In this document: positions 24,185 to 31,739 of the stretch, one piece after another
How the letters are laid out: the number at the start of each line of letters is the position of its first letter
Numbering within the stretch: the stretch's first letter is position 1
NCBI GenBank assembly: GCA_041396845.1
Contig: JAWKXU010000002.1
Coordinates: forward strand, 496,001-560,000
Source: JAWKXU01 sp020446465
Lineage (GTDB): Bacteria > Pseudomonadota > Alphaproteobacteria > Sphingomonadales > Sphingomonadaceae
DNA length: 64,000 nucleotides
Direction: 5' to 3'
Position numbers and translations under genes: made by a program
Notes under the pieces: model-generated
The model's input: only the letters and a program-made list of their open reading frames with translations
Told to the model about the DNA's origin: nothing
Database searches by the model: none

Positions 24185-24529
24185 ATGAAAGCCACCATCT
24201 GGCACAATCCCAATTGCAGCAAATCCCGTCAAACACTGGAAATTCTCCAGCAATCGCCGGGGGTCGATCTGGAAGTCGTCGCTTATCTCAAGACCCCGCC
24301 GGGGGCTGACAAACTCGCCCAGCTCTATCGCGATGCGGGCATGGCAGCCCGCGAAGGGCTGCGTCTGTCGGGAACAGACGCCAAGGAGCGTGGCCTGACC
24401 GAGGCCGATGACGCCAGCGTCATTGCCGCCATGGACGCAGACCCCAAATTGATCGAACGCCCGCTGGTGGAAACTGAAAAAGGCGTCCGGCTATGCAGGC
24501 CACCCGAAAAGGTCCGGGAAATCCTGTGA
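24185..24529 (+). CDS. arsC: ArsC/YfgD-family reductase
   Basis: Thioredoxin-fold protein of the glutaredoxin-dependent ArsC family, 114 aa. The active C11 is in the family's NPNCSKSR motif, and the later IERPLVETEKGVRLCRPPE supplies the conserved Arg residues. No arsR or arsenite pump is nearby, so it may be a YfgD-type protein and not a dedicated arsenate reductase. It follows the [2Fe-2S] gene by 37 nt on the same strand. Confidence 0.85.
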   Translation: MKATIWHNPNCSKSRQTLEILQQSPGVDLEVVAYLKTPPGADKLAQLYRDAGMAAREGLRLSGTDAKERGLTEADDASVIAAMDADPKLIERPLVETEKGVRLCRPPEKVREIL

Positions 24530-24690
24530 AGTAAGGCACGCGCTATTGCCTACCCGCATTTCCGACACTCACCCATCGCTTTGCACAGGCACATCGGCGC
24601 AAGACTTGTAAATATGCCACATTTTTGCCAACGCGGCGCACTCTATTCAGGCCATACTCAAGAGGCCACCGCAAGAGGATCGACTCCAGC

Positions 24691-25326
24691 ATGACCGGAA
24701 GCGAGCTTACCCGCGATAAGCGCCGTGAGGGCTGGATGGACCGGCTTTTTCGCAAGATGGGTCCGTGGGGCGTCTTTTTCGAAGGCTTCCTTCAGCATCC
24801 CGTCATGGTCGGGTCAATCATCCCGTCCTCAAGGCTGACCATCAACAAGATGCTGGCCCCGGTAAACTGGGACGAATGCAAGCTGTTCGTGGAATATGGC
24901 CCCGGCGTTGGCACGTTCTGCCGCCCGGTGCTGGAACGGATGCGGGGCGATGCGACACTGATCGTCATCGACACCAATCCGCTTTTCATTGATTACTTGC
25001 GCCGCACGATTGGCGACAGCCGCTTCATCGCCGTGCACGGATCGGCAGCAGACGTGAAAGACATCATTGCCCGGCACGGCCACGATCATGCCGATTATGT
25101 GCTGTCTGGCCTGCCGTTTTCAACCTTGCCCGACGGCATAGGCCCGGCCATTGCCCAGGCAACCCATGAAGTGTTGCGGCCCGGCGGCGCGTTCCTTGTC
25201 TATCAGTTTTCGGCCAAGGCGCGGGACTTCATGGCCCGCCATTTCAAGCAGATCGACAGCGGGTTCGAACTGTTCAACATCCTGCCTTGCAAGCTGTTCT
25301 GGGGCTGGAAAGAACCGGACGCCTGA
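24691..25326 (+). CDS. SAM-dependent methyltransferase, PmtA/phospholipid-methyltransferase-like
   Basis: Class I methyltransferase, 211 aa. An N-terminal basic amphipathic part (DKRREGWMDRLFRKMGPWGVFFEGFLQHP) may touch the membrane. The SAM site reads VEYGPGVGTFCRPVLERM, then VIDTNP and a catalytic-side VLSGLPFSTLP, the pattern of PmtA phosphatidylethanolamine N-methyltransferases and KsgA relatives. The start is at 24691 (MTGSEL). It is a single gene, convergent with the membrane-protein gene downstream. Confidence 0.8.
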   Translation: MTGSELTRDKRREGWMDRLFRKMGPWGVFFEGFLQHPVMVGSIIPSSRLTINKMLAPVNWDECKLFVEYGPGVGTFCRPVLERMRGDATLIVIDTNPLFIDYLRRTIGDSRFIAVHGSAADVKDIIARHGHDHADYVLSGLPFSTLPDGIGPAIAQATHEVLRPGGAFLVYQFSAKARDFMARHFKQIDSGFELFNILPCKLFWGWKEPDA

Positions 25327-25338
25327 GGCCCTTCACAC

Positions 25339-26157
25339 TCAATCAAACGTCGCGCTGATCGTTTCGGCAGACGGCCCTGCCAGTTGGCGATGGACCGCGG
25401 CCAGAATGCTGGCGAAGAAAACCACCATCAGCGCCCCAAGCGCGCCTGATGCAGCCCCCTCTATGACGATCCCCACAGGCCCTTCGCCCAGAATAACGCT
25501 CGCAAGCAACCCTATCACCAGCGAAACCGCCAGCAACAGGACAAGAAAGACAATAAATACCAAGGCATAAAACCAGAACAGGCGCAGGCTGTTGCCCTTG
25601 GTCAAAGTCCAGGACCGGCTGATGGCAGTCACCGGATTGCGAACGCCCTCGATCACCAGCACGGGTGCCACCAACGAAGTCTTGGTAAAGACATAAAACA
25701 GCGCAGCCATGCCTAGCGGAGCGAGGATAAGGGCAAGGGCAATCACGCCAGTTGCAGCGACAATGCCCGCCAGTACAACCAGCGCAAGCCCTACCCCCAG
25801 CCCCACGAGAAGCTGGGCAGCGACATAGGGCAGCACCGTCTGGACGCCAGCCTTCAACGCCTCCCCCACAGTCGGGCGGCGGCGGTCAGTCAACAAGGCA
25901 AGCAGCGCCAGCACGCCAATCGCCTGGGCAACCCCGGCGACAATGATAAACGGCAGGGCCTGTTCGTAATAGCCGGCCATCACCGCCATCGCCTGTTCGT
26001 TGGTCATGGATTCGGCCAATTCCGGCGGCGTCACGAAAAACGCCATGGCGAGGCTGGGCAGGAAGAAAAACACGCCCGCCACTACCGACAGCACCTGCAC
26101 ATTGGCCGAAACCATTGCGCTGGCGACGCGCCAGGCCTCATTCATGTCGAATTTCAC
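25339..26157 (-). CDS. polytopic membrane protein, glycerophosphoryl-diesterase membrane-domain-like
   Basis: Inner-membrane protein of unknown function, 272 aa, with about six hydrophobic helices. The GTG start at 26157 follows GGAGA and gives MKFDMNEAWRVASAMVSANVQVLSVVAGVFFFLPSL, the start typical of DUF975/GDPD-membrane-domain-like sphingomonad proteins. A cytosolic-side segment VRNPVTAISRSWTLTKGN is characteristic of this group. It is divergent from lipB. Confidence 0.7.
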   Translation of the reverse strand: MKFDMNEAWRVASAMVSANVQVLSVVAGVFFFLPSLAMAFFVTPPELAESMTNEQAMAVMAGYYEQALPFIIVAGVAQAIGVLALLALLTDRRRPTVGEALKAGVQTVLPYVAAQLLVGLGVGLALVVLAGIVAATGVIALALILAPLGMAALFYVFTKTSLVAPVLVIEGVRNPVTAISRSWTLTKGNSLRLFWFYALVFIVFLVLLLAVSLVIGLLASVILGEGPVGIVIEGAASGALGALMVVFFASILAAVHRQLAGPSAETISATFD

Positions 26158-26228
26158 CGTATTCTCCTTCGGTTGGCCAGCGCGAATCTCTTGATAAGCG
26201 CAGCAGTTGGGGCCACGCAAGCAACACC

Positions 26229-26921
26229 ATGTCATCGCAACCCGATCTTTCACCCAATATCGAATGGCGCCACGCCCCAGAGCCGGTGCCTTACCGCGAT
26301 GCCTTGCAGGAAATGGACGCGCGCAACCGGGCCATTGCAGCGGGCGAGGCACGCGAGCTGATCTGGCTGCTGGAACATCCCCCCGTTTACACCGCTGGCA
26401 CCAGCGCCATGACAAGCGACTTGCTCGATCCACGCTTTGACGTCGTCGAAGCAGGGCGCGGTGGGCAATATACTTATCATGGGCCGGGACAACGGATTGG
26501 CTATGTCATGCTCGATCTTGGACAGCGTGGGCGCGACGTGCGCTGCTTTGTGCATGCGCTGGAAGGCTGGGTCATCGCCACGCTCGCGCAATTCGGGGTC
26601 GAAAGCTGGCGCAGTGAAGGCCGGGTGGGCATCTGGACTCGTGACATCGACGGCCAGGAAGCAAAAATCGGCGCAATCGGCGTGCGGATCAGGCGCTGGG
26701 TGACGATGCACGGCTTTTCCGTCAATCTTGCCCCCGACCTTTCCCATTTTTCCGGGATCGTGCCATGCGGCATCACCGAATATGGGGTGACCAGCCTTGA
26801 ACGGCTGGGAGTTTGTGTTGCGCCAGAGGTATGGGATCGGGCATTGCAAGCGCAGGCGGATGCCTTTCTGACCGCACTTGGCAGTTCTTCCTGCCATAAC
26901 GCGGCGCCAGAACACGAATGA
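26229..26921 (+). CDS. lipB: octanoyl-ACP:protein transferase
   Basis: Moves octanoate from acyl carrier protein to lipoyl domains, the first step of lipoate assembly. Length is 230 aa from ATG 26229. Signatures: GGQYTYHGPGQRIGYVMLDL (about 78-97), KIGAIGVRIRRWVTMHGF and the catalytic-Cys motif GIVPCGITEYGVTSL. The short lipoprotein gene that follows begins at or within the end of lipB. Confidence 0.95.
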   Translation: MSSQPDLSPNIEWRHAPEPVPYRDALQEMDARNRAIAAGEARELIWLLEHPPVYTAGTSAMTSDLLDPRFDVVEAGRGGQYTYHGPGQRIGYVMLDLGQRGRDVRCFVHALEGWVIATLAQFGVESWRSEGRVGIWTRDIDGQEAKIGAIGVRIRRWVTMHGFSVNLAPDLSHFSGIVPCGITEYGVTSLERLGVCVAPEVWDRALQAQADAFLTALGSSSCHNAAPEHE

Positions 26922-26938
26922 CAGGACGGAATATCTAC

Positions 26939-27286
26939 ATGAACGCACCTATTTCCCGGGGATTGTCGCTGGCCGCGCTTGGCCTGCTTGCCGCATGCGG
27001 ATCGGGTGGCGAGGATGGGGCCGGAAAATCCGGCGCGACGGCGCCCGCTGAAATCGTGGACGGCACGATCAGCGATGCCATGCTTCCGCTCGATACTGTG
27101 CGATCACAAGCTCCGCAAGCGGACGCCGAATCCCTGAAAACCGCTGACGACAGAAAGCCCGCAACCACCGACAGCACACAGACGGGCAGCCGTTCCGGCA
27201 GTCAGGCACAGGACAGCGCAGCGGCCCCATCACCCGCGCCAACGACTGACCCCATTTCGGAAGCGATCAGCGGCGGCGGGCAATAA
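26939..27286 (+). CDS. small disordered lipoprotein
   Basis: 115-aa lipoprotein of unknown function. The signal MNAPISRGLSLAALGLLAACG has a lipobox LAAC; the mature part is low-complexity (Gly, Ala, Ser, Asp, Pro-rich) with no recognised domain. ATG 26918, overlapping the lipB stop, is an alternative start, but the second ATG fits a signal peptide better. It ends 16 nt before the convergent murA. Confidence 0.65.
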   Translation: MNAPISRGLSLAALGLLAACGSGGEDGAGKSGATAPAEIVDGTISDAMLPLDTVRSQAPQADAESLKTADDRKPATTDSTQTGSRSGSQAQDSAAAPSPAPTTDPISEAISGGGQ

Positions 27287-27302
27287 AGCGCAAGCATCCG
27301 GG

Positions 27303-28586
27303 TTAATCGCCGCCGACGCGCTCCACCTGTGCGCCCATCAGGGCGAGCTTTTCTTCCAGCCGCTCATACCCGCGATCCAGGTGATAAAGCCGGTGGACCT
27401 GCGTTTGCCCTTCTGCGGCAAGCCCTGCGATCACCAGGCTCATCGACGCGCGCAAGTCGGTCGCCATGACTTCGGCACCCGTCAACTTTTCCACCCCATG
27501 CACAATCGCCGTGCGGCCTGACGTTTCGATATGCGCGCCCATGCGGTTGAGTTCGGGCACATGCATATAGCGGTTTTCAAAAATCGTTTCGGTCAGCACG
27601 CTGGAGCCTTGCGCCTTGCACAGCAGCGCCATCAACTGCGCCTGCATGTCCGTGGCAAAACCGGGATAAGGCGCAGTGGATATGGTAAGCGGTCGCAAGG
27701 GGCCGTCTGTCGCCACATGCAACCCGCCAGCAACCTGTTCCACAATAACGCCCGCGCTACGCAGCACCTGCACGGTTGCTTCCATCTCGTCAAAGCGCGC
27801 ACCCATCAAGGTCACTTCACCGCCCGTGATGGCAGCAGCGCAAGCGTAACTGCCCGCCTCGATCCGGTCCGGCATGACCTTGTACGTCGCACCGTGCAGG
27901 CGGGAAACACCGTGGACGACCAGTTCCGACGTGCCAATCCCTTCGATATTGGCGCCCATGGCCACCAGAAGATTGCACAAGTCCACAATTTCCGGTTCGC
28001 GCGCGGCATTGTGCAGCGTGCTTTTGCCCGTCGCCAGAACCGCCGCCATCAGCGCATTTTCGGTTGCGCCCACGGACACGACCGGGAAACTGTAACGCCC
28101 GCCGGGAAGCCCGCTGTCAGGCGCAATCGCCCTGACATAGCCCGCCGCCAGTTCGATATGCGCGCCAAGGGCCTCCAGCGCTTTCAGATGCAGGTCGATC
28201 GGACGGTTGCCAATGGCGCATCCGCCGGGCAGCGACACGGTCGCTTCGCCCATGCGCGCCAGCATCGGCCCCAGCACGAGAATCGAGGCCCGCATTTTAC
28301 GCACCAGTTCATAAGGCGCGACGCTGCTGGTGATTCGGGTCGCTTCCAGCGTCATCACCCGGCCAAAATCTTCAGGCCGGCTGCCGGCAATCGTGGTCGA
28401 AATGCCGAACTGGTTCATAAGATGTTGAAAACCATCAATATCTGCAAGGCGCGGCAAGTTGCGCAGCGTCAATGGTTCATCAGTCAACAAAGCACATGGC
28501 AGCAGCGTCAGTGCCGAGTTCTTCGCGCCGGAAACCGGAATCGCACCTGATAGGCGTTTGCCGCCTTCGATCAATATCTTGTCCAT
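27303..28586 (-). CDS. murA: UDP-N-acetylglucosamine 1-carboxyvinyltransferase
   Basis: First committed step of peptidoglycan synthesis, 427 aa. The N-terminal KILIEGGKRLSGAIPVSGAKNSAL, the active-site loop around LPGGCAIGNRPIDLHL (with the fosfomycin-target Cys) and the C-terminal MVIAGLAAEGQTQVHRLYHLDRGYE are as expected. The catalytic loop Cys is present, so the enzyme is predicted fosfomycin-sensitive. Single gene, divergent from galU. Confidence 0.97.
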   Translation of the reverse strand: MDKILIEGGKRLSGAIPVSGAKNSALTLLPCALLTDEPLTLRNLPRLADIDGFQHLMNQFGISTTIAGSRPEDFGRVMTLEATRITSSVAPYELVRKMRASILVLGPMLARMGEATVSLPGGCAIGNRPIDLHLKALEALGAHIELAAGYVRAIAPDSGLPGGRYSFPVVSVGATENALMAAVLATGKSTLHNAAREPEIVDLCNLLVAMGANIEGIGTSELVVHGVSRLHGATYKVMPDRIEAGSYACAAAITGGEVTLMGARFDEMEATVQVLRSAGVIVEQVAGGLHVATDGPLRPLTISTAPYPGFATDMQAQLMALLCKAQGSSVLTETIFENRYMHVPELNRMGAHIETSGRTAIVHGVEKLTGAEVMATDLRASMSLVIAGLAAEGQTQVHRLYHLDRGYERLEEKLALMGAQVERVGGD

Positions 28587-28668
28587 CGGCGCGGTTTAGC
28601 GGGAAATACGCATTTGTGAAGCAATCGCTGTTGACGCCATGGCGCGCGCTTTCCTATCCCGTCAGAGC

Positions 28669-29556
28669 ATGAACACACATAAACCGATCAAGAAGGCCGT
28701 CTTCCCCGTTGCCGGCCTTGGCACCCGCTTCCTGCCTGCAACCAAGGCTATCCCCAAGGAACTGTTGCCCGTGATCGACCGGCCGCTGATCCAGTATGCC
28801 GTGGACGAAGCGCGCGAGGCGGGAATCGAACAGATGATTTTCGTCACGGGGCGCGGCAAAACCGCCATCGTCGAAAATTTCGACATCGCCTTCGAGCTTG
28901 AAAGCACGATGGCTGAACGCGGCAAGGACATGAGCGTTCTGGAACCGACCCGCTTCACCCCCGGCAATCTCATTACCGTGCGCCAGCAGGTTCCGCTCGG
29001 CCTTGGCCATGCCATCTGGTGCGCGCGCGCCATCGTCGGCGATGATCCGTTCGCGATTCTGTTGCCGGATGAACTGATGGTCGGGAAGCCCGGCTGCATG
29101 AAGCAGATGGTCGATGCCTACAACGAAGTCGGCGGCAATCTCATCAGCGTGCTCGAAGTGCCGCAAGACAAGGTTTCATCTTACGGTGTGATTGCCCCCG
29201 GCGCGACGCTGGACATGCTCGATGGCACACTGACCGAAGTGAAAGGCCTGGTTGAAAAACCGCCTGTCGACCAGGCGCCGTCAAACAAGATTATCTCTGG
29301 CCGCTATATTCTCCAGCCCGCAGTGATGCGAACACTCGAAGGGCAGGAAAAAGGCGCAGGCGGGGAAATCCAGCTGACAGATGCCATGGCAAGAATGATT
29401 GGAGAACAGCCGTTCCACGCCGTGACATTTGGCGGGAAACGCTATGATTGTGGCAGCAAGACCGGCTTTGTCGAAGCGACGCTGGCTATTGCACTGGAAC
29501 GTGAAGACATGGGCACGGAAGTGCGCGCAATTGCTGAGCGGCTTCTGGCGAAATAA
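28669..29556 (+). CDS. galU: UTP-glucose-1-phosphate uridylyltransferase
   Basis: Makes UDP-glucose for envelope polysaccharides and glycolipids. Length is 295 aa from ATG 28669. The nucleotide-binding start KAVFPVAGLGTRFLPATKAIPKELLPVIDRP and the later EKPPVDQAPSNKIISGRYIL are diagnostic. A TTGACG at 28631 with a possible -10 near 28654 would leave almost no leader; this promoter is speculative. It is divergent from murA, another envelope precursor gene. Confidence 0.96.
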   Translation: MNTHKPIKKAVFPVAGLGTRFLPATKAIPKELLPVIDRPLIQYAVDEAREAGIEQMIFVTGRGKTAIVENFDIAFELESTMAERGKDMSVLEPTRFTPGNLITVRQQVPLGLGHAIWCARAIVGDDPFAILLPDELMVGKPGCMKQMVDAYNEVGGNLISVLEVPQDKVSSYGVIAPGATLDMLDGTLTEVKGLVEKPPVDQAPSNKIISGRYILQPAVMRTLEGQEKGAGGEIQLTDAMARMIGEQPFHAVTFGGKRYDCGSKTGFVEATLAIALEREDMGTEVRAIAERLLAK

Positions 29557-29616
29557 TAGAGCGGTTTACGTGCCTGATGCAGGGTCCGGCCTAACCGGAT
29601 TGCAAACGGTCCCGGA

Positions 29617-30285
29617 TTATTCAGAACCGCCGATCGCGCGGCCAGTATCGCGCACCATGGCAAAGGCCTGCTGCGCTTCGGTTTCAACCATGTAAGGCAT
29701 CGGGTTTACAGCCTCACCCGCCACGCGGACTTCATAATGAAGGTGCGGGCCAGTGGAGCGCCCGGTCGAACCGACGTAACCGATAAGATCGCCCTTATGG
29801 ACTGTCTGGCCGGGGCTGACTGTATAACCCGACAGGTGAGCATAGCGGGTTTCAAGATCGGCACCGTGTTCGATCTTCACGAACTTGCCATAGCTGGAAA
29901 ACCACTGCGCCATTTCGACTTTGCCGTCAGCCGTCGCATAGACGGGCGTTCCAGTCGGTGCAGCAAGGTCGATACCCTTGTGCGCGCGGCGGCCACCGAT
30001 AACCGGATGTTCCCGCATACCAAAACCGCTGGACAGCCTGATTTTTTCAACCGGCATACGCGACGGAATCGAAACCTTGCCAACCGGTGCGGATACTGGG
30101 GCCTGTTTGGTCCAGGTCGCAAAGAGCGAACGGAACTGCGCATCGCCATCGCCAAGCGCGGACTGATCCAGTACATCGCCCTGAGGCGTAGCGGCGGCGG
30201 CAGGGTGTGCTGCCATAATCGCGAAAGACCCGACGAGGAGTGAAAGCGCCATGCGAACCCGGCGGTTGTTAGATTTTGCGACCAC
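29617..30285 (-). CDS. M23-family (LytM) peptidoglycan endopeptidase
   Basis: Periplasmic zinc metallopeptidase, 222 aa from GTG 30285 (an ATG at 30252 is an alternative). A basic n-region and a hydrophobic segment (ALSLLVGSFAIMAAHPAAAA) form a signal peptide. The M23 zinc ligands are intact: HKGIDLAAPTGTP (H-x3-D) and HLHYEV (H-x-H), with the preceding GFGMREHPV. It is therefore probably active, unlike degenerate EnvC/NlpD-type activators. It is convergent with galU. Confidence 0.88.
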   Translation of the reverse strand: MVAKSNNRRVRMALSLLVGSFAIMAAHPAAAATPQGDVLDQSALGDGDAQFRSLFATWTKQAPVSAPVGKVSIPSRMPVEKIRLSSGFGMREHPVIGGRRAHKGIDLAAPTGTPVYATADGKVEMAQWFSSYGKFVKIEHGADLETRYAHLSGYTVSPGQTVHKGDLIGYVGSTGRSTGPHLHYEVRVAGEAVNPMPYMVETEAQQAFAMVRDTGRAIGGSE

Positions 30286-30450
30286 GCAGCTTTCATCCTT
30301 GTCATTCAATGCCTGCAAGCAGGCACAAAGCGATCCCTGAGGCCGGTCCGAAACCCGTTGCGGTGCGCACGGAACGGCCTTGAAAATCTGTTTACTGAGT
30401 TGGTCGGAACCCCCCGCCATCTCGTGTAGTATGGTTATGCGGGGCAAATC

Positions 30451-31269
30451 CTAACAAGCAATGGCTTCGTAGAAGTCCCGCGACAAACCGGCTGAAAGAC
30501 GCGCTGAGTCGTTGAATGGAGCCTTCAGGGTGCCGCGAAAGTGCGTTTTTACCAGCGTTTTCCAGAAGTCTTGCGGCACTTTGCCGCGCCTTTCGCACGC
30601 GTCGATGAAATGCCTTGTCCCGATTGCGACGTGCCGGATTTCATCGTCAAGGATTCGTGTGAGGATTCGCGCCCCCCTTTCATCGCCCGATGCGCGCACC
30701 CGCTCCAGCGTGGCCGGGGTGACGTCAAGACCGCGTGCTTCCAGCACCATTGGCACCACGGCGAGGCGCGCAGCGACGTCATGGCGCGTCTCCTCCGCCG
30801 CCTCCCACAAGCCATCATGGGCAGGCAAGGCGCCATAATGGCTGCCCATGACGCGCAGCTTGCGGTCCAGAATCGCAAAATGCATCGCTTCATCCGCTGC
30901 CACGGCAAGGAAGTCAGCCACAAAGTCCGCGCCCATTTCACCGCCGAAACGGCCTGCCATGTCGAGCGCGAGATCAATCGCCACGAACTCGATATGGGCC
31001 AGTGCGTGCCACAGTGCGATCCGCGTCTGCATGGACCCGCCCTTCCTTCGCCGGGGCATTTGTGCGGGCCGTAAAAGCTCCGGCCTGTCGGGCCGCGCGG
31101 GGCGATCCGGCATGGTCACATCAAAGGCAGACACCAGCTTTCCCGCACGCCAGTCACGTGCCAGCGCCCTTGCTGCCATGACTTTGGCAAAAGGGTCTGG
31201 CGTCAGCAGCGCACCACGAATGGCCTGCGCCACGCCTTGTCGATTGGCCGGTTCCATGGCTGGCGTCAC
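30451..31269 (-). CDS. DUF455 ferritin-like protein
   Basis: 272-aa protein of the DUF455 family, predicted four-helix ferritin-like di-metal fold. Candidate ligands are seen in LAHIEFVAIDLALD, VAADEAMHFAILD, AEETRHDV and LDDEIRHVAIGTRHF. The biochemical role of the family is not known. Its start overlaps the bcp stop by 4 nt, which links it to a thiol peroxidase and hints at an iron or peroxide connection. Confidence 0.85.
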   Translation of the reverse strand: MTPAMEPANRQGVAQAIRGALLTPDPFAKVMAARALARDWRAGKLVSAFDVTMPDRPARPDRPELLRPAQMPRRRKGGSMQTRIALWHALAHIEFVAIDLALDMAGRFGGEMGADFVADFLAVAADEAMHFAILDRKLRVMGSHYGALPAHDGLWEAAEETRHDVAARLAVVPMVLEARGLDVTPATLERVRASGDERGARILTRILDDEIRHVAIGTRHFIDACERRGKVPQDFWKTLVKTHFRGTLKAPFNDSARLSAGLSRDFYEAIAC

Positions 31270-31739
31270 AACGCCTTTGCAGCTTCCAGCACTTGCGCCG
31301 CGTGATCCTTCACGCGCACCTTGTTCCAGACTTGCGCGATCTTGCCTTCTGTATCGACAAGGTAAGTGGTGCGGACCATGCCCATATACGTGCGGCCATA
31401 GTTCTTTTTCTCAGTCCAGATGCCCAGTTCATCGGACAGCCCGCCTTGTTCGGCATCAGTCGCAAGCGGCGTCGTGAGATCATGTTTGGCTATGAAATTG
31501 AGATGCTTTTTCGGCGAATCCTTACTGATGCCCAGCAAATCCACCCCCGCTGCCGCAAACTGTGCCGACAATGCGGTAAAATCTTTCGCCTCGGTCGTGC
31601 AACCGGGGGTGTTGTCTTTGGGATAGAAGAACAGCACCAGCTTGCGTCCGCGAAAATCGGATACTTTTACCGAACCGCCATCGGGCGTTTCCATCGCAAT
31701 ATCGGGCATCGTGTCACCGACTGCGAAGCTATCACTCAT
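31266..31739 (-). CDS. bcp: thioredoxin-dependent thiol peroxidase (Bcp/PrxQ)
   Basis: Peroxiredoxin that reduces hydroperoxides, 157 aa from ATG 31739. The peroxidatic motif is FFYPKDNTPGCTTEAKDF with a single Cys; the resolving Cys found five residues later in many PrxQ proteins is replaced by Lys, so it may be a 1-Cys type. It overlaps glnE upstream by 8 nt and DUF455 downstream by 4 nt, so the three genes are coupled. Confidence 0.93.
   Translation of the reverse strand: MSDSFAVGDTMPDIAMETPDGGSVKVSDFRGRKLVLFFYPKDNTPGCTTEAKDFTALSAQFAAAGVDLLGISKDSPKKHLNFIAKHDLTTPLATDAEQGGLSDELGIWTEKKNYGRTYMGMVRTTYLVDTEGKIAQVWNKVRVKDHAAQVLEAAKAL

Noticed and set aside
28631..28660. TTGACG as the galU -35 element
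   Set aside because: The matching -10 is weak and would give a transcript with virtually no leader; not strong enough to list.
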